64,000 bases of DNA from Promicromonospora umidemergens (GTDB lineage Bacteria > Actinomycetota > Actinomycetes > Actinomycetales > Cellulomonadaceae), in assembly GCF_024171995.1 (NCBI RefSeq), contig NZ_JAMTCT010000008.1:143216-207215 (forward strand), read 5' to 3'. The notes under the pieces are model-generated. The model had not been told where the DNA came from and made no database searches. It saw only the letters and a list, made by a program, of their open reading frames with translations. Positions 42,759 through 50,517 of the stretch are shown in pieces; positions within the stretch are counted from its first letter, which is position 1; each line of letters starts with the position of its first letter. Position numbers and translations under genes: made by a program.

Positions 42759-42791
42759 ATATCGTGTTTCGATAGTATCGACAAACGATAT
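42759..42791. promoter_or_regulatory. Operator candidate upstream of the DUF2975/XRE pair
   Basis: ATATCGT (42759-42765) and ACGATAT (42785-42791) flank an inner palindrome TCGATA-G-TATCGA centred near 42774. The AT-rich stretch stands out from the surrounding GC-rich DNA and ends 25 bases before the DUF2975 start, so it overlaps the likely promoter. The small XRE protein encoded two genes on is the obvious candidate binder. Confidence 0.6.
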
Positions 42792-42815
42792 GCCGATGAC
42801 GACGGGGTGACGACG

Positions 42816-43400
42816 ATGGCCAAGTGGATCGACGACCAGCGACAGAACATCGAGGTGATGGCGCTCGCGGGTGGCCTCGCGGTGCTCGCCGGGCTCGTGG
42901 TGCTCGTCCGCGACCTGGTGCGGATCCTGCCCAACCGCGACGTCCCGGTCCCGGTCGAGCTCGCGAAGGTGCCGCACGACCTCCTGCTGGACGGCACCAC
43001 CACGGCTCAGGCGACCGAGGCGGTGATCCGGGTCTCCGACCTCAACCCGGTGCCGTATGCGGTGGTGCTGGCCGCCGCCCTGCTGCCGACGATCACGCTG
43101 ATGCTGGTCGCCGTCTGCTTCACCGTGCTCGGCAGGTCGTTCCGGAGCGGCGACTTCTTCGCACGGCGGAGCGTGCGGACGATGAACGTCACGGCGCTCA
43201 CCCTCGTGCTGGGTTCCGTGGCGATCCCGACGCTGCAGGGGCTGGCGGCGGACAGCGCCCTGGCCACCGTCGACATCGAGTTCGGCCCGACGCTGGAGAT
43301 CGACTGGGTCCTGTTCATGGCGGGCTTGCTCCTCGGCACCGTCTGGCACGCGTTCCAGCGCGGTGCCCGCCTGCAGCAGGACACGGAGGGCCTCGTCTGA
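42816..43400 (+). CDS. DUF2975 family membrane protein
   Basis: 194 residues from ATG 42816; GTG 42807 three codons upstream is an alternative. Four hydrophobic helices: about 17-40 (MALAGGLAVLAGLVVLVRDLV), 84-106 (YAVVLAAALLPTITLMLVAVCF), 120-140 and 165-182, with the family loop GRSFRSGDFFARRSVRTMN between the second and third. DUF2975 genes are regularly paired with a small YozG-like XRE gene, as here with a TGATG overlap. Function unknown. Confidence 0.88.
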   Translation: MAKWIDDQRQNIEVMALAGGLAVLAGLVVLVRDLVRILPNRDVPVPVELAKVPHDLLLDGTTTAQATEAVIRVSDLNPVPYAVVLAAALLPTITLMLVAVCFTVLGRSFRSGDFFARRSVRTMNVTALTLVLGSVAIPTLQGLAADSALATVDIEFGPTLEIDWVLFMAGLLLGTVWHAFQRGARLQQDTEGLV

Positions 43401-43627
43401 TGCCGACGGAGGACCACGGCCGCGTGCACTGCCGCCTCGACGAGCTGCTGGCGGAGCGCGGCATGACGCTGGCCAGGCTCGCCGAGCTGGTCGGCGTCAC
43501 GGTGGTGAACCTGTCGGTGCTCAAGAACGACCGAGCCAAGGCCGTGCGCTTCTCCACGCTCACGGCGATCTGCGACGTGCTGCGGTGCGAGGTGGGTGAC
43601 CTTCTGGTGGTCACCCCACGACCGTGA
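43400..43627 (+). CDS. Small XRE-family transcription regulator (YozG-like)
   Basis: 75 residues from ATG 43400, overlapping the DUF2975 stop (TGATG). It is almost entirely one HTH domain: LDELLAERGMTLARLAELVGVTVVNLSVLKNDRAKAVRFSTLTAICDVLRCEVGDLL. This is the short single-domain XRE type that accompanies DUF2975 proteins. Autoregulation through the repeat at 42759-42791 is likely; co-translation with the membrane partner suggests the pair works as a signalling unit. Confidence 0.9.
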   Translation: MPTEDHGRVHCRLDELLAERGMTLARLAELVGVTVVNLSVLKNDRAKAVRFSTLTAICDVLRCEVGDLLVVTPRP

Positions 43628-43649
43628 GCCGCGCGGCTAGGGTCTGCGC

Positions 43650-44933
43650 GTGACCTCTCTCTTCACCGCGCCCACCGAAGGACGCCCGCCCGACCCGAGC
43701 CTCGCGCACCGGCGCGCCGATGCCACGGTGACCCTGCGCGGACCGGACGGGGCGCCGCTGGCCGACCGGGAGGTCGTCGTGCGGCAGACGCGGCACGCGT
43801 TCCTGTTCGGCTGCATCGGGTTCGACCTGGTGGACCTCGCGAACGGCGCCTCGCAGGACCCGGAGTACGACGACCGCCTCGCCGACGCCTGGTTCGACGT
43901 CTTCAACCAGACCACCCTGCCGTTCTACTGGGGCACGTTCGAGCCGGAGCGCGGGGCGCCGCAGACGGAGCGCCTGCTCGCCGCGGCGCGCTGGTTCGCC
44001 GAGCGCGGCACCGTGGTCAAGGGGCACCCGCTGGTGTGGCACACGGTGCAGCCGGGCTGGCTCCGCGGGCTGCCCGACGCCGAGGTCGAGCGGCTGCAGC
44101 GCGAGCGCATCCGGCGCGACGTCGCGGCGTTCCGGGGCGTGGTCGACACGTGGGACGCCATCAACGAGGTGGTGATCATGCCCGTGTTCACCGCGGAGGA
44201 GAACGCGATCACGCCGCTGGCGCGCCGCAAGGGGCGCGTCGAGATGATCCGGATGGCGTTCGAGGAGGCCCGCGCCGAGAACCCGGGCGCGACGCTGCTG
44301 CTCAACGACTTCGACCTGTCCACCGCCTACGAGTGCCTCATCGAGGCGGTGCTGGAGGCCGGGATCCGGATCGACCGGCTCGGCCTGCAGAGCCACATGC
44401 ACCAGGGCTACATCGGGGAGGAGAAGACCCTCGCGATCCTCGACCGGTTCTCGCGGTACGGCATCCCGATCCACTTCACGGAGACGACGCTGATGTCGGG
44501 CGACGTGATGCCCGCGCACATCCAGGACCTCAACGACTGGCAGGTCGAGTCGTGGCCGTCCACGCCGGAGGGCGAGGCGCGCCAGGCCGACGAGGTCGAG
44601 CGGCACTACCGGACGCTGCTGTCCCACCCGAGCGTGGAGGCCATGACCTACTGGGGCCTGTCGGACCGCGGGATGTGGCTGGGCGCGCCCGGCGGCCTGC
44701 TGCGGGCGGACGGTTCGCGCAAGCCCGCGTTCGACCGGCTGCGGGAGCTGGTCAAGGGCGAGTGGTGGCTGCCGCCCACGACGCTGCGCACCGACGCCGC
44801 CGGCCGCGTGCGATTCGGTGGTCTCCTCGGGGACTACCGGATCGAGGCGGCCGACGGCGGTGGGGGTGCGGCCGAGGTGACGCTGGTCGAGGCAGGCGCC
44901 GTCGACGTGACCGCCGAACTGGTGGCGAGGTAG
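43650..44933 (+). CDS. Glycoside hydrolase family 10 endo-xylanase-like enzyme, no signal peptide
   Basis: 427 residues from GTG 43650. The (beta/alpha)8 fold of GH10 covers about 45-350 with acid/base E173 (DTWDAINEVV) and nucleophile E278 (IPIHFTETT), and the substrate-binding KGHPLVWH and DxxTAYE-like NDFDLSTAYE. The first 25 residues are polar (MTSLFTAPTEGRPPDPSLAH), so there is no Sec signal; the enzyme should act in the cytoplasm on imported xylo-oligosaccharides. A 70-residue C-terminal beta segment follows. Placed alone after the DUF2975/XRE pair; regulation not apparent. Confidence 0.9.
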   Translation: MTSLFTAPTEGRPPDPSLAHRRADATVTLRGPDGAPLADREVVVRQTRHAFLFGCIGFDLVDLANGASQDPEYDDRLADAWFDVFNQTTLPFYWGTFEPERGAPQTERLLAAARWFAERGTVVKGHPLVWHTVQPGWLRGLPDAEVERLQRERIRRDVAAFRGVVDTWDAINEVVIMPVFTAEENAITPLARRKGRVEMIRMAFEEARAENPGATLLLNDFDLSTAYECLIEAVLEAGIRIDRLGLQSHMHQGYIGEEKTLAILDRFSRYGIPIHFTETTLMSGDVMPAHIQDLNDWQVESWPSTPEGEARQADEVERHYRTLLSHPSVEAMTYWGLSDRGMWLGAPGGLLRADGSRKPAFDRLRELVKGEWWLPPTTLRTDAAGRVRFGGLLGDYRIEAADGGGGAAEVTLVEAGAVDVTAELVAR

Positions 44934-44940
44934 GTCTCCG

Positions 44941-45714
44941 TCAGCTCGCGCTGGTGGCCGCCGCGTGCGGGTCGGTGCTGTTCAGGGCAGCCACCACCTG
45001 GTCGTAGTCGCCGCGAGCCGCGCCGTTGCGCAGGAACTTGACTCGCTCGACCTGGATCTCGGGCGCGTCGGGGTGGGCCTCCAGCAGCGACATCACCTCG
45101 TCGGCGAACTCGTCCAGCGGCATCGCGTGGTCGCTCGTGTCCTGACCGGGCATGAGCTCCGTCCGCACGGCCGGCGGCACGAGCTCCGTCACGGACACGC
45201 TGGTACCCGCGAACTGCAGGCGGATCGTCTCCGACAGCATGTGGATCGCTGCCTTGGTCGCGTTGTACGTCGGCGTCGGGCGCAGCGGCGCGTGCGCGAG
45301 GCCGGAGGACACGGTGAGGATCGTCGCGGCCGGCCGGGACTGCAGGTGCTCGGTGAACGCGGCGATCAGCCGGATCGGGCCCAGCACGTTCGTGACCACG
45401 ATGGCCTCGGCGTCCTGGAGGAAGCCAGGGGTGCGCCAGTCCTCCGCTCGCATGATCCCTGCCATCGGCACCAGCACATTGACGTCGGGGAACCGCTCGA
45501 TCACCTCGGCGGAGGCCGCCCTGACCGAGTCGGGGTCCGTCGTGTCGATGCGGACGGTGGCGAAGCCGTGGTCGACGGCGACGGCGTCGAGCGCCTCCGT
45601 GTCCCTGCCGCCGACGATCACCGTGTTGCCCCTGGCCTGAAGCCGGATCGCGAGGGCGAGGCCGATGCCACGGTTGCCGCCCGGAATGAAGATGGTGTTG
45701 CCTTCTGTGTTCAT
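44941..45714 (-). CDS. Short-chain dehydrogenase/reductase
   Basis: 257 residues from ATG 45714. SDR motifs: GGNRGIGLALAIRL near 12-25 (TGxxxGIG variant), VPMAGIM in place of NNAG, catalytic Ser in LTVSSGLAHA and YNATKAAIHM with Tyr and Lys. The C-terminal 60 residues resemble DltE/YbbO-type oxidoreductases (DEFADEVMSLLEAHPDAPEI). It converges on the GH10 gene with 7 bases between stops and is divergent from an XRE regulator gene across 100 bases, a frequent actinobacterial pair in which the regulator controls the oxidoreductase. Substrate unknown. Confidence 0.88.
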   Translation of the reverse strand: MNTEGNTIFIPGGNRGIGLALAIRLQARGNTVIVGGRDTEALDAVAVDHGFATVRIDTTDPDSVRAASAEVIERFPDVNVLVPMAGIMRAEDWRTPGFLQDAEAIVVTNVLGPIRLIAAFTEHLQSRPAATILTVSSGLAHAPLRPTPTYNATKAAIHMLSETIRLQFAGTSVSVTELVPPAVRTELMPGQDTSDHAMPLDEFADEVMSLLEAHPDAPEIQVERVKFLRNGAARGDYDQVVAALNSTDPHAAATSAS

Positions 45715-45815
45715 GCCTCCACCGTGCGGCCCTTCCGCCGACCGCGGGAGAGACCCGGTGAACCAGGGACCGGCGATCCCTGGCACCCACCGCAGGCACG
45801 GCGCACCATGGGCGT

Positions 45816-46649
45816 ATGAACCGCGCAGCCCTCGCCGACTTCCTCCGCAGACGCCGCGAAGCCCTGCGCCCCGCCGACGTCGGCCTGGTGCCGGGTCCGC
45901 GGCGTCGGGCACCGGGGCTGCGCCGCGAGGAGGTCGCGGCCCTGACCGGGATGTCCGTGGACTACTACGCGCGGCTCGAGCAGCAGCGCGGGCCACAGCC
46001 GTCCGAGCAGATGCTCGCCGCGCTCTCCCGCGCGCTGCGCCTGACCGTCGAGGAACGCGACTACCTGTTCCGGCTCGCCGGGCACGGCGTGCCGCGGCGC
46101 ACACCGCTGGACTCCCACGTGGCCCCCGCGCTGCTGCGCGTGCTGGACCGGCTCGAGGAGTCGCCGGCCCTGATCCTGTCGGGCCTGGGGGAGATGCTGG
46201 TGCAGAACCGGCAGGCCGAGGCGATCTTCGGCGTGCCGCCGGCCACCGGTCTCGGCCGCAGCTCGGCGTACCGGTGGTTCATGGATCCGGCGTCGCGCGA
46301 CGTGTACCCGCCGGAGGACCACGAACGGCACGGCCGCAGCCAGGTCGCCTCCTTGCGCGCGGCGCACTCGGCTGCCGGTCCGGGCTCGGTCGCCGACGAG
46401 ATCCTGCGCGTCCTGCTGCGGGAGAGCCCCGAGTTCGTGCGGGTGTGGGAGCTGCACGAGGTGTCCCGCCGGTTCGAGGACCACAAGACGCTGGTCCACC
46501 CCGAGCTCGGGCGCATCGACGTGGCCTGCCAGGCGCTGTTCACCGAGGACCAGTCGCAGGCGCTCGTGGTGCTGACGCCGGAGCCGGGGAGCGAGGCGGA
46601 GGAGAAGATCCGCCTGCTCGCGGTGCTCGGGCACGAGACGTTCGCGTAG
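45816..46649 (+). CDS. XRE-family regulator with MmyB-like ligand domain
   Basis: 277 residues from ATG 45816. HTH at about 10-75: LADFLRRRREALRPADVGL...RRAPGLRREEVAALTGMSVDYYARLEQQRGPQPSEQMLAALSRAL, the distinctive MmyB/helix_turn_helix-31 pattern. C-terminal PAS-like MmyB domain from about 100 (LLRVLDRLEESPALILSGLGEMLVQNRQAEAIFG) to the end. These proteins typically sit next to and regulate a divergent SDR gene, as here, responding to a small ligand. Confidence 0.92.
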   Translation: MNRAALADFLRRRREALRPADVGLVPGPRRRAPGLRREEVAALTGMSVDYYARLEQQRGPQPSEQMLAALSRALRLTVEERDYLFRLAGHGVPRRTPLDSHVAPALLRVLDRLEESPALILSGLGEMLVQNRQAEAIFGVPPATGLGRSSAYRWFMDPASRDVYPPEDHERHGRSQVASLRAAHSAAGPGSVADEILRVLLRESPEFVRVWELHEVSRRFEDHKTLVHPELGRIDVACQALFTEDQSQALVVLTPEPGSEAEEKIRLLAVLGHETFA

Positions 46650-46702
46650 CCGGGCGGCAGGCCGGTGCGCCCGCGACTCCGGGCGGGTGCGAGGATCGTC
46701 CC

Positions 46703-47065
46703 GTGCACGACGACGAACGCTGCCCCTGCCTCTCCGGCGACACCTACGGCGCCTGCTGCGGGCGTTATCACTCCGGCGCCGCGACGGCTCCGACCGCCGA
46801 GGCGCTGATGCGCTCGCGGTACTCCGCGTTCGCGACCGGGGACGCCGACTACCTGCTGGCGACGTGGGCCCCGCAGACCCGGCCGCCCGCCGTCGAGGCC
46901 GGTGACGAGCAATGGCGCCGCCTGGACATCCACCGCACGGAGCGCGGCGGGCCGTTCGACACCGCCGGCGTCGTCGAGTTCACCGCCTTCTACCGCTACC
47001 CGGCCTCCGGCGTGCGCGGCAGCCTGCACGAGACCAGCCGCTTCGTGCGCGAGGACGGCCGCTGA
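46703..47065 (+). CDS. YchJ-family SEC-C protein, cut short by an in-frame TGA
   Basis: 120 residues from GTG 46703. The N-terminal SEC-C-type zinc motif CPCLSGDTYGACCGRYHSG and the YchJ core (ALMRSRYSAFATGDADYLLATWAP, EFTAFYR) are intact. The frame stops at TGA 47063-47065 exactly where the family has Trp: reading through gives tga-Tyr-Tyr-Val-Asp-Gly-Asp and 9 more codons to TAG 47102-47104. A single G to A change (TGG to TGA) explains this. The lost end is only 13 residues, so the protein may still fold, but the conserved final strand with the WYYVDG pattern is missing. Function of the family unknown; some bind zinc or SecA-type partners. Confidence 0.8.
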   Translation: MHDDERCPCLSGDTYGACCGRYHSGAATAPTAEALMRSRYSAFATGDADYLLATWAPQTRPPAVEAGDEQWRRLDIHRTERGGPFDTAGVVEFTAFYRYPASGVRGSLHETSRFVREDGR

Positions 47066-47185
47066 TACTACGTCGACGGCGACCGGGAGGCGCGCGACGG
47101 CTAGGCGGGTGCGGTGATGGGCCGGCCGACGGCGTCGCGGCTGCCGCCGTCGCTGTGGCCGCCGGGGGCAGGTTAGATCTGGGGC

Positions 47186-47310
47186 GTGGGTGCCAGGTCC
47201 GGTGAATTCCGTTCGGCTCAGCCCCGCGTAGTCCGGCCAGGCTGAACTGTTCGGCTCAGGCGACAAGTACCAACCGGAGCCGAACGAGATTCACCGGACC
47301 TGGCACCCAC
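47186..47310. repeat. Very long inverted repeat, 34-base arms
   Basis: Arms 47186-47219 and 47277-47310 are complementary at 32 of 34 positions; the two mismatches are adjacent (positions 23-24 of the arm). The 57-base loop repeats the word GTTCGGCTCAG found at the inner end of the left arm (47211-47221 and 47249-47259). It fills the gap between the broken YchJ gene and the methyltransferase remnant, with no coding potential of its own. It is too long for an ordinary terminator; remnants of a mobile element or a hairpin RNA are alternatives. Confidence 0.75.
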
Positions 47311-47344
47311 CGGAACAGCACACCGTGCCGGGCGGCCGTCGCAT

Positions 47345-47579
47345 GTCCGTTCCGCGTCGTTCGGGATGCGTTCTGCGGCGTTCGTCGTGCGCGGCGGTTC
47401 GCTCAGGACACGGACGCGGAATCCCGCATCGCGTGCAAGGGCCGGTGCCAGAAGGTCAGCACCGCTCGTTCGCCGGCGAGCCGGAGCATGGCGGGCTTGT
47501 CGTAGTACGTGTTGAGCAGGCTCGAGGCGTTCTCCGCCGCGTAGCTGTCGGCGAAGCCGTCGTAGTGGTCGGCCCTCAT
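47345..47579 (-). pseudogene. Remnant of a SAM-dependent methyltransferase gene
   Basis: From ATG 47579 (one-base overlap with the stop of the regulator gene) the first 35 residues, MRADHYDGFADSYAAENASS and onwards to NTYYDKPAMLRLAGER, are the normal N-terminus of a class I methyltransferase. The next codons jump to FWHRPLHAMRDS, which in intact homologues lies near the C-terminus, so the whole SAM-binding core is missing. After a further frame change the minus strand reads DAGFRVRVLSEPP, the usual sequel. So an internal deletion of several hundred bases and a small indel have destroyed the gene. Family assignment is from these terminal segments only. Confidence 0.7.
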
Positions 47580-48190
47580 CAGATCCAGCCCTCTTCCCAC
47601 GCCCGGTGCGCAGCCGCGTGGCGGGTGGCGACCCCGAGCTTGGCCATCGCGGACGACAGGTAGTTGCGCACGGTCCCCGGTGCGAGGTGCACAGTGGCCG
47701 CGATGTCCGAGACGGGGGCGCCCGCGCGGGCCGCGCCCAGCACCTCCAGCTCACGGTCCGACAGCGGGCACTCGTTCTCCGTCAGTGCCGACGCGGCGAT
47801 CTCCGGGTCCACGTACCGGTGCCCGACGGCGACGTCGCGCACGATCTGTGCCAGCCGCGCCGCCGGCGTCGACTTGGGCACGAACCCGCTGACGCCGGCG
47901 GCGAGGGCCCGGCGCAGGACGGCGGGCCGGGCGTGCCTCGTGACGATGATGACGCGGGGCGGCGTGCCGTCGGTCCGGGCCAGGATCTGCGCGGCCGCGT
48001 GCAGCCCGTCGGTGGGCGGCATCTCCAGGTCGAGCACCGCGACGTCCGGCCGGTGCTGTCCGGCGAGCCGCACGGCGTCGGTCGTGGTGGCCGCCTGGGC
48101 CACGACCCGCAGGTCGTCCTCGAGGTCCAGGAGCGAGCAGAGGGCTCCGCGCAGCAGCTCCTCGTCGTCGGCCAGCAGCAGGCGGATCAT
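47579..48190 (-). CDS. DesR-like LuxR-family response regulator
   Basis: 203 residues from ATG 48190, overlapping the kinase stop (ATGA). Receiver: acidic DDEE at 8-11, phospho-acceptor Asp in VAVLDLEMPPTDG, Lys in FVPKST. HTH at about 140-195 (LSDRELEVLGAARAGAPVSDIAATVHLAPGTVRNYLSSAM). The compact linker and LEMP phospho-site are those of the DesR type. Downstream it is coupled to the methyltransferase remnant. Candidate binding site ATGACA-TC-TGTCAT at 49453-49466, between the kinase gene and the membrane-protein gene. Confidence 0.92.
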   Translation of the reverse strand: MIRLLLADDEELLRGALCSLLDLEDDLRVVAQAATTTDAVRLAGQHRPDVAVLDLEMPPTDGLHAAAQILARTDGTPPRVIIVTRHARPAVLRRALAAGVSGFVPKSTPAARLAQIVRDVAVGHRYVDPEIAASALTENECPLSDRELEVLGAARAGAPVSDIAATVHLAPGTVRNYLSSAMAKLGVATRHAAAHRAWEEGWI

Positions 48191-49401
48191 CCGGCCACCG
48201 TAGCCGTGACCACGAACCGGTCGCCGTCGCCGGTCCACGACAGGTGTCCGCCGACGGCGTCGAGCCGCTCCGCGAGGGATACGAGCCCTGTGCCGTCGCC
48301 GGCCCCGGCGGGCCGGCCGCCCGGACGTGCCTCTTCATCTGGCCGGGCCGGACGTGCGCCGTCGTTGTCGATCAGGAGGCGGGCCCCGGTACCGTCGGGC
48401 AGCAGGACGATCGCCGCGCGGGTGGCGCGGCTGTGCCGCAGCAGGTTGGTGGTGGCCTCGCGTACCACCAGGCCGAGGAGGCTGCGCGGCGCCTCGGGGA
48501 GGGCTGCGGCCAGGCCGGTGTCGACGTCGGCCAGGACCTCGACGCCGGCCGCCGCCAGGACCTTCGACGCGTTGGCGATCTCGGCGTCGAGGGTGGTACG
48601 CCGGTAGCCCTGCACCAGGGCGCGGGTCTCGCGCAGGGCGTCCCCGGCGAGGTGCTGCACCTCGCGTATCTGCTCGGCCGCCCGCGCCGGGTCGGCCTCC
48701 GCCAGCCGCGCCGCGAGCTCGCTCTTCAGGGCGATCACCTGGAGGTGGTGCCCCTGGATGTCGTGCAGGTCGGCGGCGAACCGGAGGCGCTCGTCGGCCA
48801 CGGCGAGCTGTCCGGCGAGCCGCCGGGCGTCGTCGAGGCGGGCCGCGACCTGCCAGCCGCGGAGCATGCCGAGCATGGCCGGGCCGAACGCCAGCACCAT
48901 CAGGGCGGGCATCCACACGGCGTGCCCCACGTCGGGCTCGCCCATGGCCAGCGCCGTGATCAGGCCCACCGTCGGCAGGACGAGCAGCGCGGCGCCCAGC
49001 ACCGCCCACGCCCGGCGTGCGGGCAGGAACATGACCAGGACCGAGAGCATGGCCGCCGGGGCGATCGACCAGATCCCGAAGTTGCCGAGGGCGAGCGGTA
49101 CCGCTGCGGCGACCCCCGTGACGCAGGAGGCGGTCACGAGCCAGCCGGTCGACGGCGCCTCGTCCCGGATCCGCCGGCCCAGCAGGACGCCGCACGTCAC
49201 GATGGTCGCCGCCGTCGACAGGCCCGTGAGGGCACGCAGCCCGGCGGGGACGGCGGGGTCCAGCACCCAGTCGCCGACGGCGAAGCCCAGCACGCACGCG
49301 ACGGTCCCCGCGAGGCCCCACCAGATGTTGCGGCGGAAGCTCGCGAGGCCGTTGCCGCCATCGCTGCCGCCGTCGTCGGCGACGGTCCGTGCGGTGCTCA
49401 T
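48187..49401 (-). CDS. DesK-like membrane histidine kinase
   Basis: 404 residues from ATG 49401. About six hydrophobic helices in the first 170 residues with very short loops (NIWWGLAGTVACVLGFAVGDWVL, LRALTGLSTAATIVTCGVLLG, LVTASCVTGVAAAVPLALGNFGIW and on), then HisKA_3 with phospho-acceptor His in RFAADLHDIQGHHLQVIALK and a HATPase domain (REATTNLLRHS, GTGLVSLAERL). The lack of an extracytoplasmic domain suggests sensing of membrane state, as in DesK. Coupled to the regulator by an ATGA overlap and divergent from a polytopic membrane protein that may be its target. Confidence 0.92.
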   Translation of the reverse strand: MSTARTVADDGGSDGGNGLASFRRNIWWGLAGTVACVLGFAVGDWVLDPAVPAGLRALTGLSTAATIVTCGVLLGRRIRDEAPSTGWLVTASCVTGVAAAVPLALGNFGIWSIAPAAMLSVLVMFLPARRAWAVLGAALLVLPTVGLITALAMGEPDVGHAVWMPALMVLAFGPAMLGMLRGWQVAARLDDARRLAGQLAVADERLRFAADLHDIQGHHLQVIALKSELAARLAEADPARAAEQIREVQHLAGDALRETRALVQGYRRTTLDAEIANASKVLAAAGVEVLADVDTGLAAALPEAPRSLLGLVVREATTNLLRHSRATRAAIVLLPDGTGARLLIDNDGARPARPDEEARPGGRPAGAGDGTGLVSLAERLDAVGGHLSWTGDGDRFVVTATVAG

Positions 49402-49452
49402 GACGTCATCCTGCCAGCGCCGACGCCGGTCCGGGCGGCCTGCCGAGCGCTG

Positions 49453-49466
49453 ATGACATCTGTCAT
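49453..49466. promoter_or_regulatory. Response-regulator operator candidate
   Basis: ATGACA-TC-TGTCAT, perfect 6+6 arms with a 2-base centre, 52 bases upstream of the kinase start and 122 upstream of the divergent membrane-protein start. A partial second copy, TGACATGTGC, lies at about 49476-49485. The pattern TGACA-n2-TGTCA is typical for LuxR/NarL regulators acting between divergent genes. Confidence 0.5.
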
Positions 49467-49587
49467 GCGAGCTGGTGACATGTGCTCGCGCCCGGGTGCG
49501 GTCCGGCACTACTGACGCTGGTCGCCGTCGGACAGCGTGGAGACCAGAGCGGCGAGGAACGCCGCCCGGACCGAGGGAGACGGAGAC

Positions 49588-50502
49588 ATGACGGAGACGA
49601 CGGCAACGACGGCGACAACTGTCACGACGGCGACGGCGACCGACCCAGTGACCCACTCTGCGATCCACCCTGCGACCCGCACGGCCCCACCCGTGACGCC
49701 GGGGCGGAAGGCGCTGCGGTTCCTCGCGCACCTGGCCGAGATGGTCGTCGTGATGGTGCTCGGGATGCTGCTCCTGGCACCGGCGTGGGACTGGGCGGGT
49801 TCGGCGATCGGGATCGAGGCCGTGCTGGCCCGGCCCGACGTCGCCGCGGTGGTCATGGTGCTGGACATGGTGGCCGCGATGACCGTGTGGATGCGGGTGC
49901 GGCGGCACGGCTGGGCGGCGATCCGGGAGATGAACGCGGCGATGGCGGCGCCGTTCGCGGCGCTGCTGGTGCTGTTCTGGGCCGGTGCCGTCAGCGCGGG
50001 CGACCTGATGCTCTGGGGTCACGTGCTGATGGTCCCGGCGATGGCTGGTGCGATGCTCCTGCGGCGGGCCGAGTACACGGAGCACGTCCACGGCTTCGAC
50101 CTCGCGTGGCTGCGACGTCGGTGGCCCGTGCTGCTCGGGCTGACGCTGCTCGCGGGCACGATCGCGGGCGGCACAGGCGACCTGCCGGCGTGGCTGATCC
50201 TGGCGATGGCCCTGGTGTACCCGGTGGTGGGGGTGCTCAGGAGCCGCATCCGGGGACGCTCGATGGTGGTGCTGCAGGCGGCGGGGCTCGCGGTGTTCGC
50301 GGGCATCAGCCTGCTGGCCGGTGCCCTCGTGGGGCAGGACACCGGGGCCTACGTGCTCGTGGCCGGGCTCGTGGGGCACGGCGTCTGGGACGTGTTCCAC
50401 CACCGGGCGGACGCGGTCGTGTGGCGTTGGTACGCGGAGACCTGCGTCGTCTACGACCTGCTGCTGGCCGCGGCGGTGCTGGCGGCGACGCTCACCCCGT
50501 GA
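49588..50502 (+). CDS. Polytopic membrane protein of unknown function
   Basis: 304 residues from ATG 49588, with GGGAGACGGAG upstream. I do not recognise a named family. The first 50 residues are Thr/Ala-rich and hydrophilic (TETTATTATTVTTATATDPV), then eight hydrophobic helices follow, including EMVVVMVLGMLLLAPAWDWAG, AAVVMVLDMVAAMTVWM, FAALLVLFWAGAVSAGDLMLW and YVLVAGLVGHGVWDVFHH. The helix ends carry His (GHGVWDVFHHRAD) that could bind metal. Divergent from the DesK-like kinase, with the operator candidate in between; it is probably the regulated gene. Confidence 0.8.
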   Translation: MTETTATTATTVTTATATDPVTHSAIHPATRTAPPVTPGRKALRFLAHLAEMVVVMVLGMLLLAPAWDWAGSAIGIEAVLARPDVAAVVMVLDMVAAMTVWMRVRRHGWAAIREMNAAMAAPFAALLVLFWAGAVSAGDLMLWGHVLMVPAMAGAMLLRRAEYTEHVHGFDLAWLRRRWPVLLGLTLLAGTIAGGTGDLPAWLILAMALVYPVVGVLRSRIRGRSMVVLQAAGLAVFAGISLLAGALVGQDTGAYVLVAGLVGHGVWDVFHHRADAVVWRWYAETCVVYDLLLAAAVLAATLTP

Positions 50503-50517
50503 CCCGTGGGAGGCCGG

